DNA of 64,000 nt from Burkholderia sp. PAMC 26561 (lineage in GTDB: Bacteria > Pseudomonadota > Gammaproteobacteria > Burkholderiales > Burkholderiaceae). Position numbers and translations under genes: made by a program. Of this stretch, positions 9,003-18,005 are shown piece after piece. Below the pieces are notes generated by a model. It was not told where the DNA came from. It saw only the letters and a program-made list of their open reading frames with translations, and ran no database searches. Every line of letters starts with the position of its first letter. Position 1 is the stretch's first letter. The stretch lies in NCBI RefSeq assembly GCF_001557535.2, contig NZ_CP014307.1:1-64000 (forward strand), written 5' to 3'.

Positions 9003-9587
9003 CTAGTCTTCGACCGCCTCTCCACGCTCGGCCACCATGCGCCCGAGTTCCCGCGTCGACAACACCCGTCGGCGCGGATCCGTCGAACCCAGTTCATCTC
9101 CGGCCAGGTTTTCGATCACGGCGAGCAGCACCTTGCGCGCGGTCTTGATATCGCGTTCGCTCATGCCCGCCACGCTGATCTCGTTGACTTCCTCGGCAAG
9201 CGGCACGAGCTTGTCTTTCAATGCGCGCCCTTGTTCGGTCAGGAAGACATGCACGTTCTTCTTGTTATCGGGCATTTGCTGGCGCTCGACAAATCCCATG
9301 GCTTCCATGGCCCTCACGGCCGCGAACGTGGTCGGTTCCATCACGCCTGCCTGCGCGCTCAGTTCGCGCTGCGTCAGGCCGTCGGTCTCCCACAGGATCC
9401 GCAAGAAGGTCCAGTGCCCGTACGACACGGCATGTTCTGCCAGACGCAGTTGCATTGCCCGCACCATTGCCCGGGTTGCGTCCTTGACGAGGTGAGCCAG
9501 GCGATCGTTCGGCACGGTGTCGTGCCAATGACGCAGCATTGCCGCGGTCTCGCGTGGCGCCGCGTCTGATGATTTCTTGTCTGTCAT
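9003..9587 (-). CDS. MarR family transcriptional regulator
   Basis: A 194-residue winged-helix DNA-binding protein. The MarR core spans about residues 35-135: LRILWETDGLTQRELSAQAG (recognition region), EPTTFAAVRAMEAMGFVER, and the wing NKKNVHVFLTEQGRALKDKL. A longer C-terminal tail than usual (about 50 residues) ends RELGRMVAERGEAVED. The ATG at 9587 was preferred to a TTG 12 bases upstream. It is convergent with the aldo-keto reductase, so the regulated genes are not obvious; self-regulation is common in this family. Confidence 0.88.
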   Translation of the reverse strand: MTDKKSSDAAPRETAAMLRHWHDTVPNDRLAHLVKDATRAMVRAMQLRLAEHAVSYGHWTFLRILWETDGLTQRELSAQAGVMEPTTFAAVRAMEAMGFVERQQMPDNKKNVHVFLTEQGRALKDKLVPLAEEVNEISVAGMSERDIKTARKVLLAVIENLAGDELGSTDPRRRVLSTRELGRMVAERGEAVED

Positions 9588-9655
9588 GAAAGTGTCCAAA
9601 TGCTGGAGGTGTCGCCTGGATCGACATGATAGCCGTTAAAACGCGCGGCATTTCG

Positions 9656-10588
9656 TCAGGCCTTGGCGCCCGAGTCCGGCATCATGCGTGCGAACGATAC
9701 CGCCATCGACGCCAGTTCCTGCGCAACCGGCGTCAGTGGAACACCGGCACGTCTCAGGAGGCACACGCGCGTGCTCGGCACGCGTTCCCTGATCGGCACG
9801 ACCGATACATGCTCGCGAAAGAACGGATGTTGTGCGAGGCGCACGGGTTCGAGCGATAAATAATCGCTGTTCGCCACGCAGTGCAGCGTGTCGAATACGG
9901 CTTCAGTCGTGGCGGCAATGCGCGGCGGTTCGAACCCTGCATCGTCGAAGAGCGTCGACAGGCGATTGGCGACATCGCTCGCATGACGCGCCCGCGTGCT
10001 GACCCAGTCGCAATGCCGCAACGCACGCAAGGACTTCGATTTGACAAGCGGGTGATCGTGCCGTGCGATCACCGCGACCGGCGACTCGAACAGCGTGGTT
10101 GCATCGAGGTCGTGGATGTCGGCCTCTTGCGCCACCAGCGCGAGCGCGAAATCCAGGCTGCCGTCGCGCACCCACGCGGTCAGCACGCGCGACGTGGCGC
10201 TCGTCAGATGCACGTCGATACGCGGACAGCGCTCGCGAAAACTCGCGAGCAGCGCGGGGAAGAGGCGCATCATAGCTTCCGCCGCGACGCCGAGCGACAC
10301 CTGTCCCGTCAGCTCGCCGCGCAACTGGCGCATTTCTTCTTCGGTCCTCGCGCATTCGCCGAGGATGACATCGGCGCGAATCCTGAGACGCTCCCCAGTC
10401 GATGTCAGCCGCGCCCCGCGATGACCGCGCTCGAACAACGGGCCGCCCGCGGTAATCTCGAGTTTCCTCAATTGCTGTGTCACACCGCTTTGCGCAATGC
10501 CGAGCCGGCGCGCGGCAGCTCGCAAACTGCCGGCCTCGGCGACTGCGACAAACACGCGAAGTTGAGTCAATGTCAGTTCCACGTGCAC
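9656..10588 (-). CDS. LysR family transcriptional regulator
   Basis: A 310-residue LTTR with a GTG start. The N-terminal winged helix-turn-helix (TLTQLRVFVAVAEAGSLRAA through SGVTQQLRKLE) occupies residues 6-65, followed by the effector-binding domain. It is divergent from the solute-binding protein/amidohydrolase pair with a 121-base gap, the classic LTTR arrangement, so that pair is the probable target. The effector is unknown. Confidence 0.92.
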   Translation of the reverse strand: MHVELTLTQLRVFVAVAEAGSLRAAARRLGIAQSGVTQQLRKLEITAGGPLFERGHRGARLTSTGERLRIRADVILGECARTEEEMRQLRGELTGQVSLGVAAEAMMRLFPALLASFRERCPRIDVHLTSATSRVLTAWVRDGSLDFALALVAQEADIHDLDATTLFESPVAVIARHDHPLVKSKSLRALRHCDWVSTRARHASDVANRLSTLFDDAGFEPPRIAATTEAVFDTLHCVANSDYLSLEPVRLAQHPFFREHVSVVPIRERVPSTRVCLLRRAGVPLTPVAQELASMAVSFARMMPDSGAKA

Positions 10589-10709
10589 CGCCCGGGTGAT
10601 ATGTGAAAGTGATCATGATAAGTAAATCGCCCCTGTTTGAGTGCATTTTGGACTCTTACTATCCGAAATAGCCCTGTACAGACTGACAACCACCCTTGAG
10701 TGAGCGCCG

Positions 10710-11498
10710 ATGAAACCCTTCCTTCCCGCACGCGCCGCTGCCGCGATCGCAATGGCCGCAGTCATGGTTTTTTCCGCGCCGGCCATAGCAAAGGACGCAA
10801 ATGTATTGCGGCTTGGCATCGACCCGACCTATCCGCCCATGGACGTAAAACTGCCGGACGGCCACGTCGCCGGGTTCGACGTCGATCTCGCCGATGAAAT
10901 CTGCCGCCGTATCGCGATGCATTGCGAATGGGTCGAAATGGAGTTCTCCGGCATGATCCCGGCGCTGCAGGCACGCAAGATCGACGCAATCATTTCGTCG
11001 ATGGCGATCACTGAAAAGCGCATGCAGCAGATCGCGTTCTCGACCAAGCTGTTCCAGTTCAAGTCGCGGCTGATTGCCAAATCAGGCGCGCCGATGACGG
11101 TCAGCCCGGACGGGTTGCGCGGCAAGCGCATCGGCGTGCAGAGCGGCACGCAGTTCGAAACGTATGCGCAAAAAAACTGGCAGCCGGGCGGCGCCGAGGT
11201 CGTGGCGTACCAGAGCCAGGAGGGTGTGTTCAACGATTTGACGTCGGGCAGGCTCGATGCCGCGTTGCTGGGATCGGTCGAAGCCGAACACGGCTTCCTG
11301 AAGACATCGAGAGGCCAGGGTTTTGGTTTTGTCGGCGGCCCGCTGGAAATGGGCGATCACGGTACAGGTATCGGCATGCGCAAGGACGACGCAGCACTCA
11401 AGACCAAGATTGATCAGGCGATCACGAGCATGCGCGCGGATGGCACCTATCAGAAGATCTCGCGCAAGTATTTCGACTTCGACGTGTACGGCAACTAA
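10710..11498 (+). CDS. Amino-acid-type ABC transporter substrate-binding protein
   Basis: A 262-residue periplasmic SBP_bac_3 protein with an N-terminal signal peptide (about residues 1-27, ending APAIAKDA). The body shows LRLGIDPTYPPMDVKLPDG, GFDVDLADEICRR, MIPALQARKIDAIISSMAIT and GKRIGVQSGTQFE, typical of polar or basic amino-acid receptors (ArgT/HisJ/ArtJ-like). No permease or ATPase genes are adjacent, so it is an orphan receptor here. The downstream gene is an AstE-like amidohydrolase, suggesting a ligand that is an acylated amino acid or a related amide (inference). Confidence 0.9.
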   Translation: MKPFLPARAAAAIAMAAVMVFSAPAIAKDANVLRLGIDPTYPPMDVKLPDGHVAGFDVDLADEICRRIAMHCEWVEMEFSGMIPALQARKIDAIISSMAITEKRMQQIAFSTKLFQFKSRLIAKSGAPMTVSPDGLRGKRIGVQSGTQFETYAQKNWQPGGAEVVAYQSQEGVFNDLTSGRLDAALLGSVEAEHGFLKTSRGQGFGFVGGPLEMGDHGTGIGMRKDDAALKTKIDQAITSMRADGTYQKISRKYFDFDVYGN

Positions 11499-11541
11499 GC
11501 GGCGATCAAGCTGTATTTCAAAAGTTCTGCAGGAGCATTCA

Positions 11542-12663
11542 ATGCACATTCAACACACGCCGCTGGTTTCCACTTCCATCGGCACTCATCGCGAGTTCGT
11601 CAGCTTTCACTTCGGCACGCCGGGTGCGGGGGAGAAGGTTTATATGCAGGCGTCGCTGCATGCCGACGAAACGCCCGCCATGCTCACCGCCTGGCGTCTG
11701 AAGCATCGTTTGAAAGAGCTGGAGAATGCGGGGCGTATCAAGGGCGAAGTGATCGTGGTGCCGGTCGCAAATCCGATCGGACTTTCGCAGCATGTGCTCG
11801 GACAATTCCTCGGACGTTTCGAGTTGAATAGCGGGCACAACTTCAATCGCAGTTTTCCGTTGCCTTCTGCCGCTGCGCTCATGGAACGCGTCGGCACGCA
11901 ATGGACGCAGGACGCCGACAGCAACACACGTTTGCTGCGGCGCGCAGTATGCGAAATGCTCTCTGAAGTGAAGCCGAAGAACGAGTTCGAGTCGCTGCGC
12001 CGCGAGATGATGATCATGGCCGCGGATGCGGACCTCATCATCGACCTGCATTGTTCGCTCGAAGCCACCATGCACCTCTACACGAGCCCGGCGAGCTGGC
12101 CTGCGGTCGAACCACTCGCGCGTTATCTGGGCGCCAGCGGCGTGTTGCTCGCAGCAGATTCAGGCGGCCAGTCATTCGATGAAGTCCACACGCAATCATG
12201 GAACGAGGTACGTGCGCTTCTGGGCGATACCGCGCCGCTCTCCGCGCCCAACGTGGCGCTGACGGTCGAGCATCGTGGACAGCGCGATGTGACCTATGAA
12301 TTCGCGGAGCAGGACGCCGAAGGGATCATCGATTACCTGACGCAACGCGGCGTGATAGAAGGTGAGGCACGAGCATTACCGCCGCTCAATCATCCCGCTA
12401 CGCCGCTTGCCGGCAGCGAACAGTTCGTTGCGCCCGTGAGCGGCGTGCTGGTGCATCGTGCGGCTGTTGGCGCTTACCTGAAGGCGGGCGATCCGGTCTT
12501 CGATATCGTCGATCCGATCACCGACGAAGTCACCACGCTCACCACTAAGAACGACGGCATCTTCTATATGCGCCGTGCGATTCGTTTTGTGATCGCCGGT
12601 GCGCCGCTCGGCCGTGTGACCGGTGCAGTTCCGATCAGGACGGGCGTCCTGATCGGCGCCTGA
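11542..12663 (+). CDS. Succinylglutamate desuccinylase/aspartoacylase family protein
   Basis: A 373-residue zinc-carboxypeptidase-fold amidohydrolase. Zinc-ligand motifs are visible: HADETPAM near residue 38, and DLHCSLEATMHLY near residue 170 with a third His. NSGHNFNRSFP gives the substrate-carboxylate region. A C-terminal barrel-like domain (FVAPVSGVLVHRAAVGAYLKAG onward) is typical of this COG3608-like group rather than true AstE. It starts 43 bases after the solute-binding protein gene behind GCAGGAGC, so the two are likely co-transcribed. It probably deacylates the compound captured by that receptor. Confidence 0.88.
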   Translation: MHIQHTPLVSTSIGTHREFVSFHFGTPGAGEKVYMQASLHADETPAMLTAWRLKHRLKELENAGRIKGEVIVVPVANPIGLSQHVLGQFLGRFELNSGHNFNRSFPLPSAAALMERVGTQWTQDADSNTRLLRRAVCEMLSEVKPKNEFESLRREMMIMAADADLIIDLHCSLEATMHLYTSPASWPAVEPLARYLGASGVLLAADSGGQSFDEVHTQSWNEVRALLGDTAPLSAPNVALTVEHRGQRDVTYEFAEQDAEGIIDYLTQRGVIEGEARALPPLNHPATPLAGSEQFVAPVSGVLVHRAAVGAYLKAGDPVFDIVDPITDEVTTLTTKNDGIFYMRRAIRFVIAGAPLGRVTGAVPIRTGVLIGA

Positions 12664-12670
12664 GCCTGGG

Positions 12671-14092
12671 CTACTTCATCTCTGCAGCCGCGCCGCGTCC
12701 GCGCCCGCGCGCAGCGGAGATGCCTTCGCCCGCTTCGGGCGGCATGCGTGCGAACATCGGATAAGACGCCAGCACGACCAGCGCGGTCACGACAAACGCC
12801 GCAGCCAGTTGCCAACGTTGCGCGTGCGTTCCCGGCGACAGGATCATGGTGACCTGGATCGTGCCGGCGGCAACCGTGACACCCACCGCTTTCATCAGTT
12901 GCTGCGCGGTTCCTTGAAACGATGTCGCCGATGCAAGCTGACTTTTGGGGACATCGGCGAAGGCGAGCGCGCCCATGGTCGCGAAGCCGAGCGAACGCGA
13001 GAGCCCACCGAAGAGCAGCAACATGAATATGGCGGCAGCAGGCCAGCTTTGCGACATGAACGAGCACGCAACGAGCATCGCTGCAAATGAAACGCTGCCC
13101 GCGCACAAGACCGTGCGTACGGAGAAATGCCGCAATGCGGTCGATGTCATCGGCCGCATGCAAAACGACCCCAGGGCGCTTGCGAACGTGACGAGTCCGC
13201 TGGCGGACGCGCTATAACCAAAGCCGGTTTGCAGCGTGAGCGGCACGAGAAACGGCAAGGCCCCCGCGCCCGCACGAAACAGGCTGCCCGCTATGGTGGC
13301 GGCATGGAACGTCGGAATGGCGAGCAGCGAGAAATCGACAGCAGGGTCGGGCACGCGGCGGCAATGCCTGACAGCGAGCCAGAAAAGCAGTACGCCCGCA
13401 GCAATGCACGCCGGTGCTGCGAACGGCGGCAACACGTTGCGCCCGGCGCATTCGATGCCGATCATGAAGAGTGTCAGCGAACCGCCGATCATCATCATGC
13501 CGCGCAAGTCCGGAGGCACAGGACGTTCGGCCGGAGAGGCCGGCAGCAGCTTCCACGTCAGCAGGATCCCTACGATACCCACCGGCACGTTGACCCAGAA
13601 GATGCTGCGCCACGACAGCGCATCGGTCAAAAACCCGCCTAGCGGCGGTCCCATCAGCGGGCCAATGAGCGCGGGCATCGTGAGCCATGTGGTCGCCTGC
13701 AAAAGTTCCTCGCGCCTGACGCCGCGAAAGAGGATCAGGCGGCCGACGGGGACCATCATCGCGCCCCCGAGTCCTTGCACGATGCGCGCGCCGATCAGCT
13801 CGGGCAGGCTCGATGCCGCCGCGCACGCAACCGAAGACACGGTGAACAGGGCGATCGCCCACATGAAGACGCGCTTCGCGCCAAAACGGTCGGCGACCCA
13901 GCCGCTTGCGGGAATGAAGACGGTCAGTGCGACGAGATATGCCGTGATCGCGCTGCTCAAATGGACCGGGTCGACGCCGAGATCGCGTGCCATGGAAGGC
14001 AACGCCGTGGCTACGATGGTGCCGTCCATGTTCTGCATGAAGAGGGCGCTTGCGATGATCGCGGCGGTCAGGCGGAAATTGACGGGTTTCAC
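12671..14092 (-). CDS. MFS transporter, DHA2 (drug:H+ antiporter) family
   Basis: An inner-membrane protein of about 473 residues with 12-14 predicted helices. Family signatures are MQNMDGTIVATALPSMARDLG (DHA2 motif D1 region), SGWVADRFGAKRVF (motif A) and GRLILFRGVRREE. The GTG at 14092 was chosen because homology-like sequence begins there; the frame stays open up to 14197. It is convergent with the amidohydrolase, 7 bases between stops, and divergent from the DUF1488 gene. It probably exports toxic organic compounds; the substrate cannot be predicted. Confidence 0.88.
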   Translation of the reverse strand: MKPVNFRLTAAIIASALFMQNMDGTIVATALPSMARDLGVDPVHLSSAITAYLVALTVFIPASGWVADRFGAKRVFMWAIALFTVSSVACAAASSLPELIGARIVQGLGGAMMVPVGRLILFRGVRREELLQATTWLTMPALIGPLMGPPLGGFLTDALSWRSIFWVNVPVGIVGILLTWKLLPASPAERPVPPDLRGMMMIGGSLTLFMIGIECAGRNVLPPFAAPACIAAGVLLFWLAVRHCRRVPDPAVDFSLLAIPTFHAATIAGSLFRAGAGALPFLVPLTLQTGFGYSASASGLVTFASALGSFCMRPMTSTALRHFSVRTVLCAGSVSFAAMLVACSFMSQSWPAAAIFMLLLFGGLSRSLGFATMGALAFADVPKSQLASATSFQGTAQQLMKAVGVTVAAGTIQVTMILSPGTHAQRWQLAAAFVVTALVVLASYPMFARMPPEAGEGISAARGRGRGAAAEMK

Positions 14093-14215
14093 AAGGCAGT
14101 GCGTCGTGGGTTCGATCAAATGCGTGGGACCAAAGTCTACTTGAAGCGCGCCGCAGGCTGCTTCATTACAAATGGCGTACGGCTTTGCAGAAAACACACG
14201 CTAAGGGTAATCACT

Positions 14216-14524
14216 ATGAACTTCGCCGTTGCGCCAATTGCAGCAAGCGACGGAATAGGACTACGATGGCGCATGAAACTCAATTTCCCCAATCCCAGCC
14301 GTTCCTACGATACCTCCCGGCACTGCGTGTGCTTCTGGGGGTACGACGGCTCGCGCGAGATCTCGTTCCAGATCGGCGATGCCGCGCTCTCCAGCTTCAA
14401 TCCGCAGATGGGATCGGATGAATCCGCAGTGCTTGCTGCCTTCGATCTTTATCGCGAACGCATTTTGCAGAAAGCCGAAAGCCTCTACGTTCGCGGTGCG
14501 CAGAACATCTTCAAGATCTCCTGA
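14216..14524 (+). CDS. DUF1488 family protein
   Basis: A 102-residue soluble protein. The core LNFPNPSRSYDTSRHCVCFWGYDGSREISFQIG followed by Phe-rich and acidic helices (AAFDLYRERILQKAE) fits the DUF1488 family of small proteins of unknown function. Two starts are possible: the ATG at 14216, preceded by TAAGGG, or the ATG at 14273, which gives the more usual family length of about 83 residues. It is divergent from the MFS gene. Confidence 0.75.
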   Translation: MNFAVAPIAASDGIGLRWRMKLNFPNPSRSYDTSRHCVCFWGYDGSREISFQIGDAALSSFNPQMGSDESAVLAAFDLYRERILQKAESLYVRGAQNIFKIS

Positions 14525-14578
14525 AGGCTCATTAAAGGTTCGCCTGCAACGCATACCTGCCGCGTATAAAATCGTGGC

Positions 14579-15274
14579 ATGACGAAGCCTATCCCCTCGC
14601 AAAGCCACCAGCAGCCCGTCGAGCACGAGCTGCCATTGCATACGCCGAGCCTCGCGTCACTGCTTCTGGCGGCCTCGATAGCGACCATTGCGTGGCTCGC
14701 GCTCGCCGCGCAAACCGATATCACCGTTCACCGCATGCTGTCGCGAGGCCTGGGCGTATTCGACGGTATCGAACGTTTGAGCAGTTACCTGACCAACCTC
14801 ACGATCTTCGCGGTCGCCATCTGTTTTTCATGCGTGGCGGCGAGGGCGGGAACGCCGGTGGGACGTTTTTTCCGCAAACCTCCGGTCGTTACAGCGGTCG
14901 TGGTTTATATCGTGTTCGTGGGGCTCGCATATAACCTCTTGCTGCGATACCTGTGGACGCCGTCGGGGTACCGGGCGGTGCTCAACGAATGCCTGCATAC
15001 CGTGGTGCCGTTTTTATCGGCGATGTACTGGGTGCTGTTCGTGCCGCGTTTTCATCTGACCGTGCACAAGACGCTGCTCTGGCTGATCTATCCACTGGGC
15101 TACTTGTGCGTCACGTTATGGCGCGGCAGCACGTCGGACTTCTACCCCTACCCGTTCATTGATGTCGGCGAGCTTGGGTATCCGCATGTGCTGCTCAACG
15201 CCAGCTTGCTGGTGGTTGCGTTTCTGGTTCTGATGGCCGTGTTCATTGCGCTGAATCATCGGCGGCCACATTAA
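14579..15274 (+). CDS. Pr6Pr family integral membrane protein
   Basis: A 231-residue protein with about six hydrophobic helices beginning near residue 27. Conserved-looking loops include GIERLSSYLTNLTIF, NECLHTVVPFLSAMYWVLF and GSTSDFYPYPFIDVGELGY, a pattern typical of Pr6Pr (FAR-17a/AIG1-like) bacterial membrane proteins. A conserved His sits in a membrane segment (LHTVVP). Its function in bacteria is unknown. It is convergent with the GST gene, with 7 bases between stops. Confidence 0.8.
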   Translation: MTKPIPSQSHQQPVEHELPLHTPSLASLLLAASIATIAWLALAAQTDITVHRMLSRGLGVFDGIERLSSYLTNLTIFAVAICFSCVAARAGTPVGRFFRKPPVVTAVVVYIVFVGLAYNLLLRYLWTPSGYRAVLNECLHTVVPFLSAMYWVLFVPRFHLTVHKTLLWLIYPLGYLCVTLWRGSTSDFYPYPFIDVGELGYPHVLLNASLLVVAFLVLMAVFIALNHRRPH

Positions 15275-15281
15275 GCGCGGC

Positions 15282-15893
15282 TTATTCGCCTGATTTCTCT
15301 ATCGCTCGCCGATACGCAGGAAGCGCTTCGATGCGCTTCACAAACGCGGTCAGGTTCGGATAGGCGTCGTCGCCGCAAAATTTCACGGCCATCTGAACGG
15401 CGAAGGACAGTTGGATATCCGCGCCGGTCAGTTCATTGCCGACAAAAAAGTCGTGACCCTCGAGCGATTTGTCGAGAAAGCCCAGGTGCCGCTTCATTTC
15501 ACTCTCGATGCGCGGCTGCAGCGGCGCTGCGCCTTCACCAAGCCCGCCCGTGTAAAGCTTGAGCATGAGCGGCAGCATGGCGGAGCCTTCCGCGTAGTGC
15601 AGGAATTGCAGGTACTGGTTGAATGCATGCGTGTCCTGCGTGGGCGCGAGCCGCCCGTTGCCATGCTTGCGAATCAGGTACTCGATGATCGCGCCCGACT
15701 CGAAGATCACTTCATCGCCATCGCGAATCACCGGCGCCTTGCCCAGCGGATGGATCTTTTCCAGTTCCGGCGGTGCGAGCCGCGTCTTTGGATCGCGCTT
15801 GTACACATGCACGGTGTAGTCGAGCCCGAGTTCCTCGAGTAGCCAGGTGATGCGGCGCGAGCGTGATTCGTTCAGGTGATGGACTTCGATCAT
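15282..15893 (-). CDS. Glutathione S-transferase
   Basis: A 203-residue cytosolic protein. The N-terminal thioredoxin-like domain (residues 1-80) has MIEVHHLNESRSRRITWLLEE, the GKAPVIRDGD cis-Pro region and the FESGAIIEYL glutathione-binding ESxAI motif. A helical C-terminal domain contains GADIQLSFAVQMA. Catalytic Ser/Asn in the NESRS position resembles bacterial GstB-like enzymes that conjugate electrophiles. The metallo-hydrolase lies upstream on the same strand with a gap of 44 bases. Confidence 0.9.
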   Translation of the reverse strand: MIEVHHLNESRSRRITWLLEELGLDYTVHVYKRDPKTRLAPPELEKIHPLGKAPVIRDGDEVIFESGAIIEYLIRKHGNGRLAPTQDTHAFNQYLQFLHYAEGSAMLPLMLKLYTGGLGEGAAPLQPRIESEMKRHLGFLDKSLEGHDFFVGNELTGADIQLSFAVQMAVKFCGDDAYPNLTAFVKRIEALPAYRRAIEKSGE

Positions 15894-15937
15894 GGTTATC
15901 CTTGTGTGTTATTCGTTTGAACCCTCTTTCCCGCAAG

Positions 15938-17059
15938 CTACGGTCCCGGTGTTTTAGCGTCGCCAAGCTTGATCATCTGCCCATGACGCAGGACCACGAA
16001 CGCATCTTCCGGCAAGCCCGCTTCCTTCACGGCCTGTTTCAACAGACGCGGCGGTTCGTCGAGCGGGTCATCGGCGAGTTCGAAGGTGCCCCAGTGAATG
16101 CCTATCGATTTCTTCGAATGGACATCTTCGTGAATCTGTACCGCTTCAAACGGGTTGACGTGCTGCGGACGCATGAACCACTCGGGCGCATAAGCGCCAA
16201 TCGGAATCAGCGATAGATCAAAGCTGCCAAACCGATTGCCGATATCCTTGAAGTCCGGCGAGTATCCGGTGTCGCCGGCGAAATAAAACGAGAACGGATG
16301 CGCGTTGCCTTCGGGCGTTTTGACGACCCAGCCGCCCCAAAGGGTTTTTTGCCGGTCGCCGATGCCGCGCGCCGACCAGTGCCGGCTCGGAACGAAAAAT
16401 AGGTCGAGTCCTGATGCGTGCGTCTCGTTCCACCAGTCGAGTTCCTGCACGTTGTCGATGCCCTTGTCGTGCATCCATGACTTGATGCCCATCGGCACGA
16501 GGAACAGCGGCGGGCCGCCTGCCTGTTTGTTCAATTGCTCGACGCTCGCGGTATCAAGGTGGTCGTAATGATTGTGCGAGATCAGGACGATATCGATATG
16601 CGGCAGATCAGCCAGCGCAAGTCCCGGCGGCACCTTGCGTTCCGGACCGATGAACTGGAACGGCGATGCGCGCTTTGAAAACATGGGATCGGTGATGATG
16701 TTCACGCCGTTCATCTGCAATAGTGCGGTCGCATGGCCAATCCACGTGAGCGTGGTCTCGGTCCGGTTAGCCTTGATCCAGGCAACATCCGGGTGATCCA
16801 CGGGGAAGTGATAGCCATTTGCCGGCGGTTTTGGCAAGCCATTGACGAGGCGCTCCCATTGCCATTTCAAAAGTGACGCGCGGGGCAGCGGCGAGTAATT
16901 GTTCTCGTAACCGTCAGCCGTATGATGAGTCATGCTTGTGCCTTGAGGTTCAGCGGACTGGGTGTTCGCCGTACAGCCCGCTACCGACAAAACCGCTCCG
17001 AGCGCAAGCAACCCTCGCCTTACGCGGGCAGGCGACGTCCATGTGATGACGTGGGTCAT
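15938..17059 (-). CDS. Metallo-beta-lactamase-fold hydrolase, predicted lipoprotein (NAPE-PLD/UlaG-like)
   Basis: A 373-residue protein whose N-terminus reads as a lipoprotein signal with lipobox LSVAGC at Cys29, placing it outside the inner membrane. The MBL fold begins near residue 102 (LTWIGHATALLQMNG). The metal motif SHNHYDHLD at residues 161-169 carries H162, H164, D166 and H167. FAGDTGYSPDF and IGIHWGTFELADDPLDEP supply further ligands. The last is typical of the NAPE-PLD-like/YtnP-like group that cleaves phosphodiesters or related esters. It lies 14 bases downstream of the methyltransferase-like lipoprotein gene, so the two form an operon. Confidence 0.87.
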   Translation of the reverse strand: MTHVITWTSPARVRRGLLALGAVLSVAGCTANTQSAEPQGTSMTHHTADGYENNYSPLPRASLLKWQWERLVNGLPKPPANGYHFPVDHPDVAWIKANRTETTLTWIGHATALLQMNGVNIITDPMFSKRASPFQFIGPERKVPPGLALADLPHIDIVLISHNHYDHLDTASVEQLNKQAGGPPLFLVPMGIKSWMHDKGIDNVQELDWWNETHASGLDLFFVPSRHWSARGIGDRQKTLWGGWVVKTPEGNAHPFSFYFAGDTGYSPDFKDIGNRFGSFDLSLIPIGAYAPEWFMRPQHVNPFEAVQIHEDVHSKKSIGIHWGTFELADDPLDEPPRLLKQAVKEAGLPEDAFVVLRHGQMIKLGDAKTPGP

Positions 17060-17073
17060 GAGCGGGCGGTGGC

Positions 17074-17934
17074 TCAGGGTTTGACGAAGCGCAGCGTCAT
17101 GCGATCCGATTCGCCGATCGCCGCAAAGCGTGCACGATCCACATCGCCGCCGCGATATGTCGGTGGCAGTGACCAGACGCCGTTCGGGTAATCCTTTGTG
17201 TCGCGGGGATTGTCGTTGATCGCGCTGCTTGCGACGAGCTTGAAACCGGCGGCTTGCGCATGCTGGATCACGTAGGCTTCGGTGAGGTAACCCGTATCGA
17301 TCATCTGTTGCAGCGGCGTTCCCGGCTTGGCGCGATGCTCTTCCACACCAAGCACGCCCCCAGGTCTCAGCACTGAATAGAAAGCGCGCATGTTCGCGTC
17401 GATCTGGCCGTCTTCTATCCAGTTGTGGATATTGCGGAAGGTCAGCACGCGATCGACCTGCAACCCCGCAGGCAAGCCGACGAACTGTCCCGACTGCAAC
17501 GTGCCGAACGGAACTCGGCCGTATATCGCCGGGTTCGATGCAAGCTTTTGTTCGAACGCGGCATTGCTCCGGGCTTCGGCTTCAGGCAACGAGCCCGCGC
17601 CAACGTATTCGGCCTCATACAAGGTGCCGCGATCCTTCAGATAAGGCCCGAGGATGTCCGTGTACCAGCCGCCGCCCGGGGCGATCTCCAGCACGCTTTG
17701 CGTTGGCGCAACACCGAAGAACTCCAGCGTCTCTTTAGGGTGCCGGTAGACATCGCGGGCTTGCGCTTTCTGGCCGCGGTAAGGCGCGGAGATGGCGGTA
17801 TCGAGCGATGGGGAGGTCGATGTGGACGACGAGGCGCCGGGCATCGCGCAGGACGCCAACAGCCATGCTGCGGGCAGCGCGAGCAACAGGCGCCGGACGT
17901 TGGAGGGCAGTGGGAGTGTTTTCATGCGGGTCAT
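17074..17934 (-). CDS. Predicted class I SAM methyltransferase with lipoprotein signal (COG4798-like)
   Basis: A 286-residue protein. Residues 1-29 form a signal ending in lipobox LLASC. The Rossmann core follows with VLEIAPGGGWYTDIL (motif I, near residue 82), RVLTFRNIHNWI and SVLRPGGVLGVEEHR, typical of COG4798 'predicted methyltransferases'. Export of a SAM-type fold is odd because SAM is cytoplasmic, so the protein may bind something else or not catalyse methyl transfer. ATG codons at 17934 and 17925 are both possible starts. It is co-oriented and nearly contiguous with the MBL lipoprotein gene. Confidence 0.82.
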   Translation of the reverse strand: MTRMKTLPLPSNVRRLLLALPAAWLLASCAMPGASSSTSTSPSLDTAISAPYRGQKAQARDVYRHPKETLEFFGVAPTQSVLEIAPGGGWYTDILGPYLKDRGTLYEAEYVGAGSLPEAEARSNAAFEQKLASNPAIYGRVPFGTLQSGQFVGLPAGLQVDRVLTFRNIHNWIEDGQIDANMRAFYSVLRPGGVLGVEEHRAKPGTPLQQMIDTGYLTEAYVIQHAQAAGFKLVASSAINDNPRDTKDYPNGVWSLPPTYRGGDVDRARFAAIGESDRMTLRFVKP

Positions 17935-18005
17935 TATCGGGGAAAGTCGGCGAACGCGCTGCGCGTGCCGGAACCGTCAATCGCCGCTCGGAATTTCGTG
18001 CGATC

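Noticed and set aside
8990..9018. Inverted repeat GGCGGTC/GACCGCC between the aldo-keto reductase and marR
   Set aside because: Only a 7-bp stem with a long loop and no T-run, overlapping the marR end; too weak to call a terminator.
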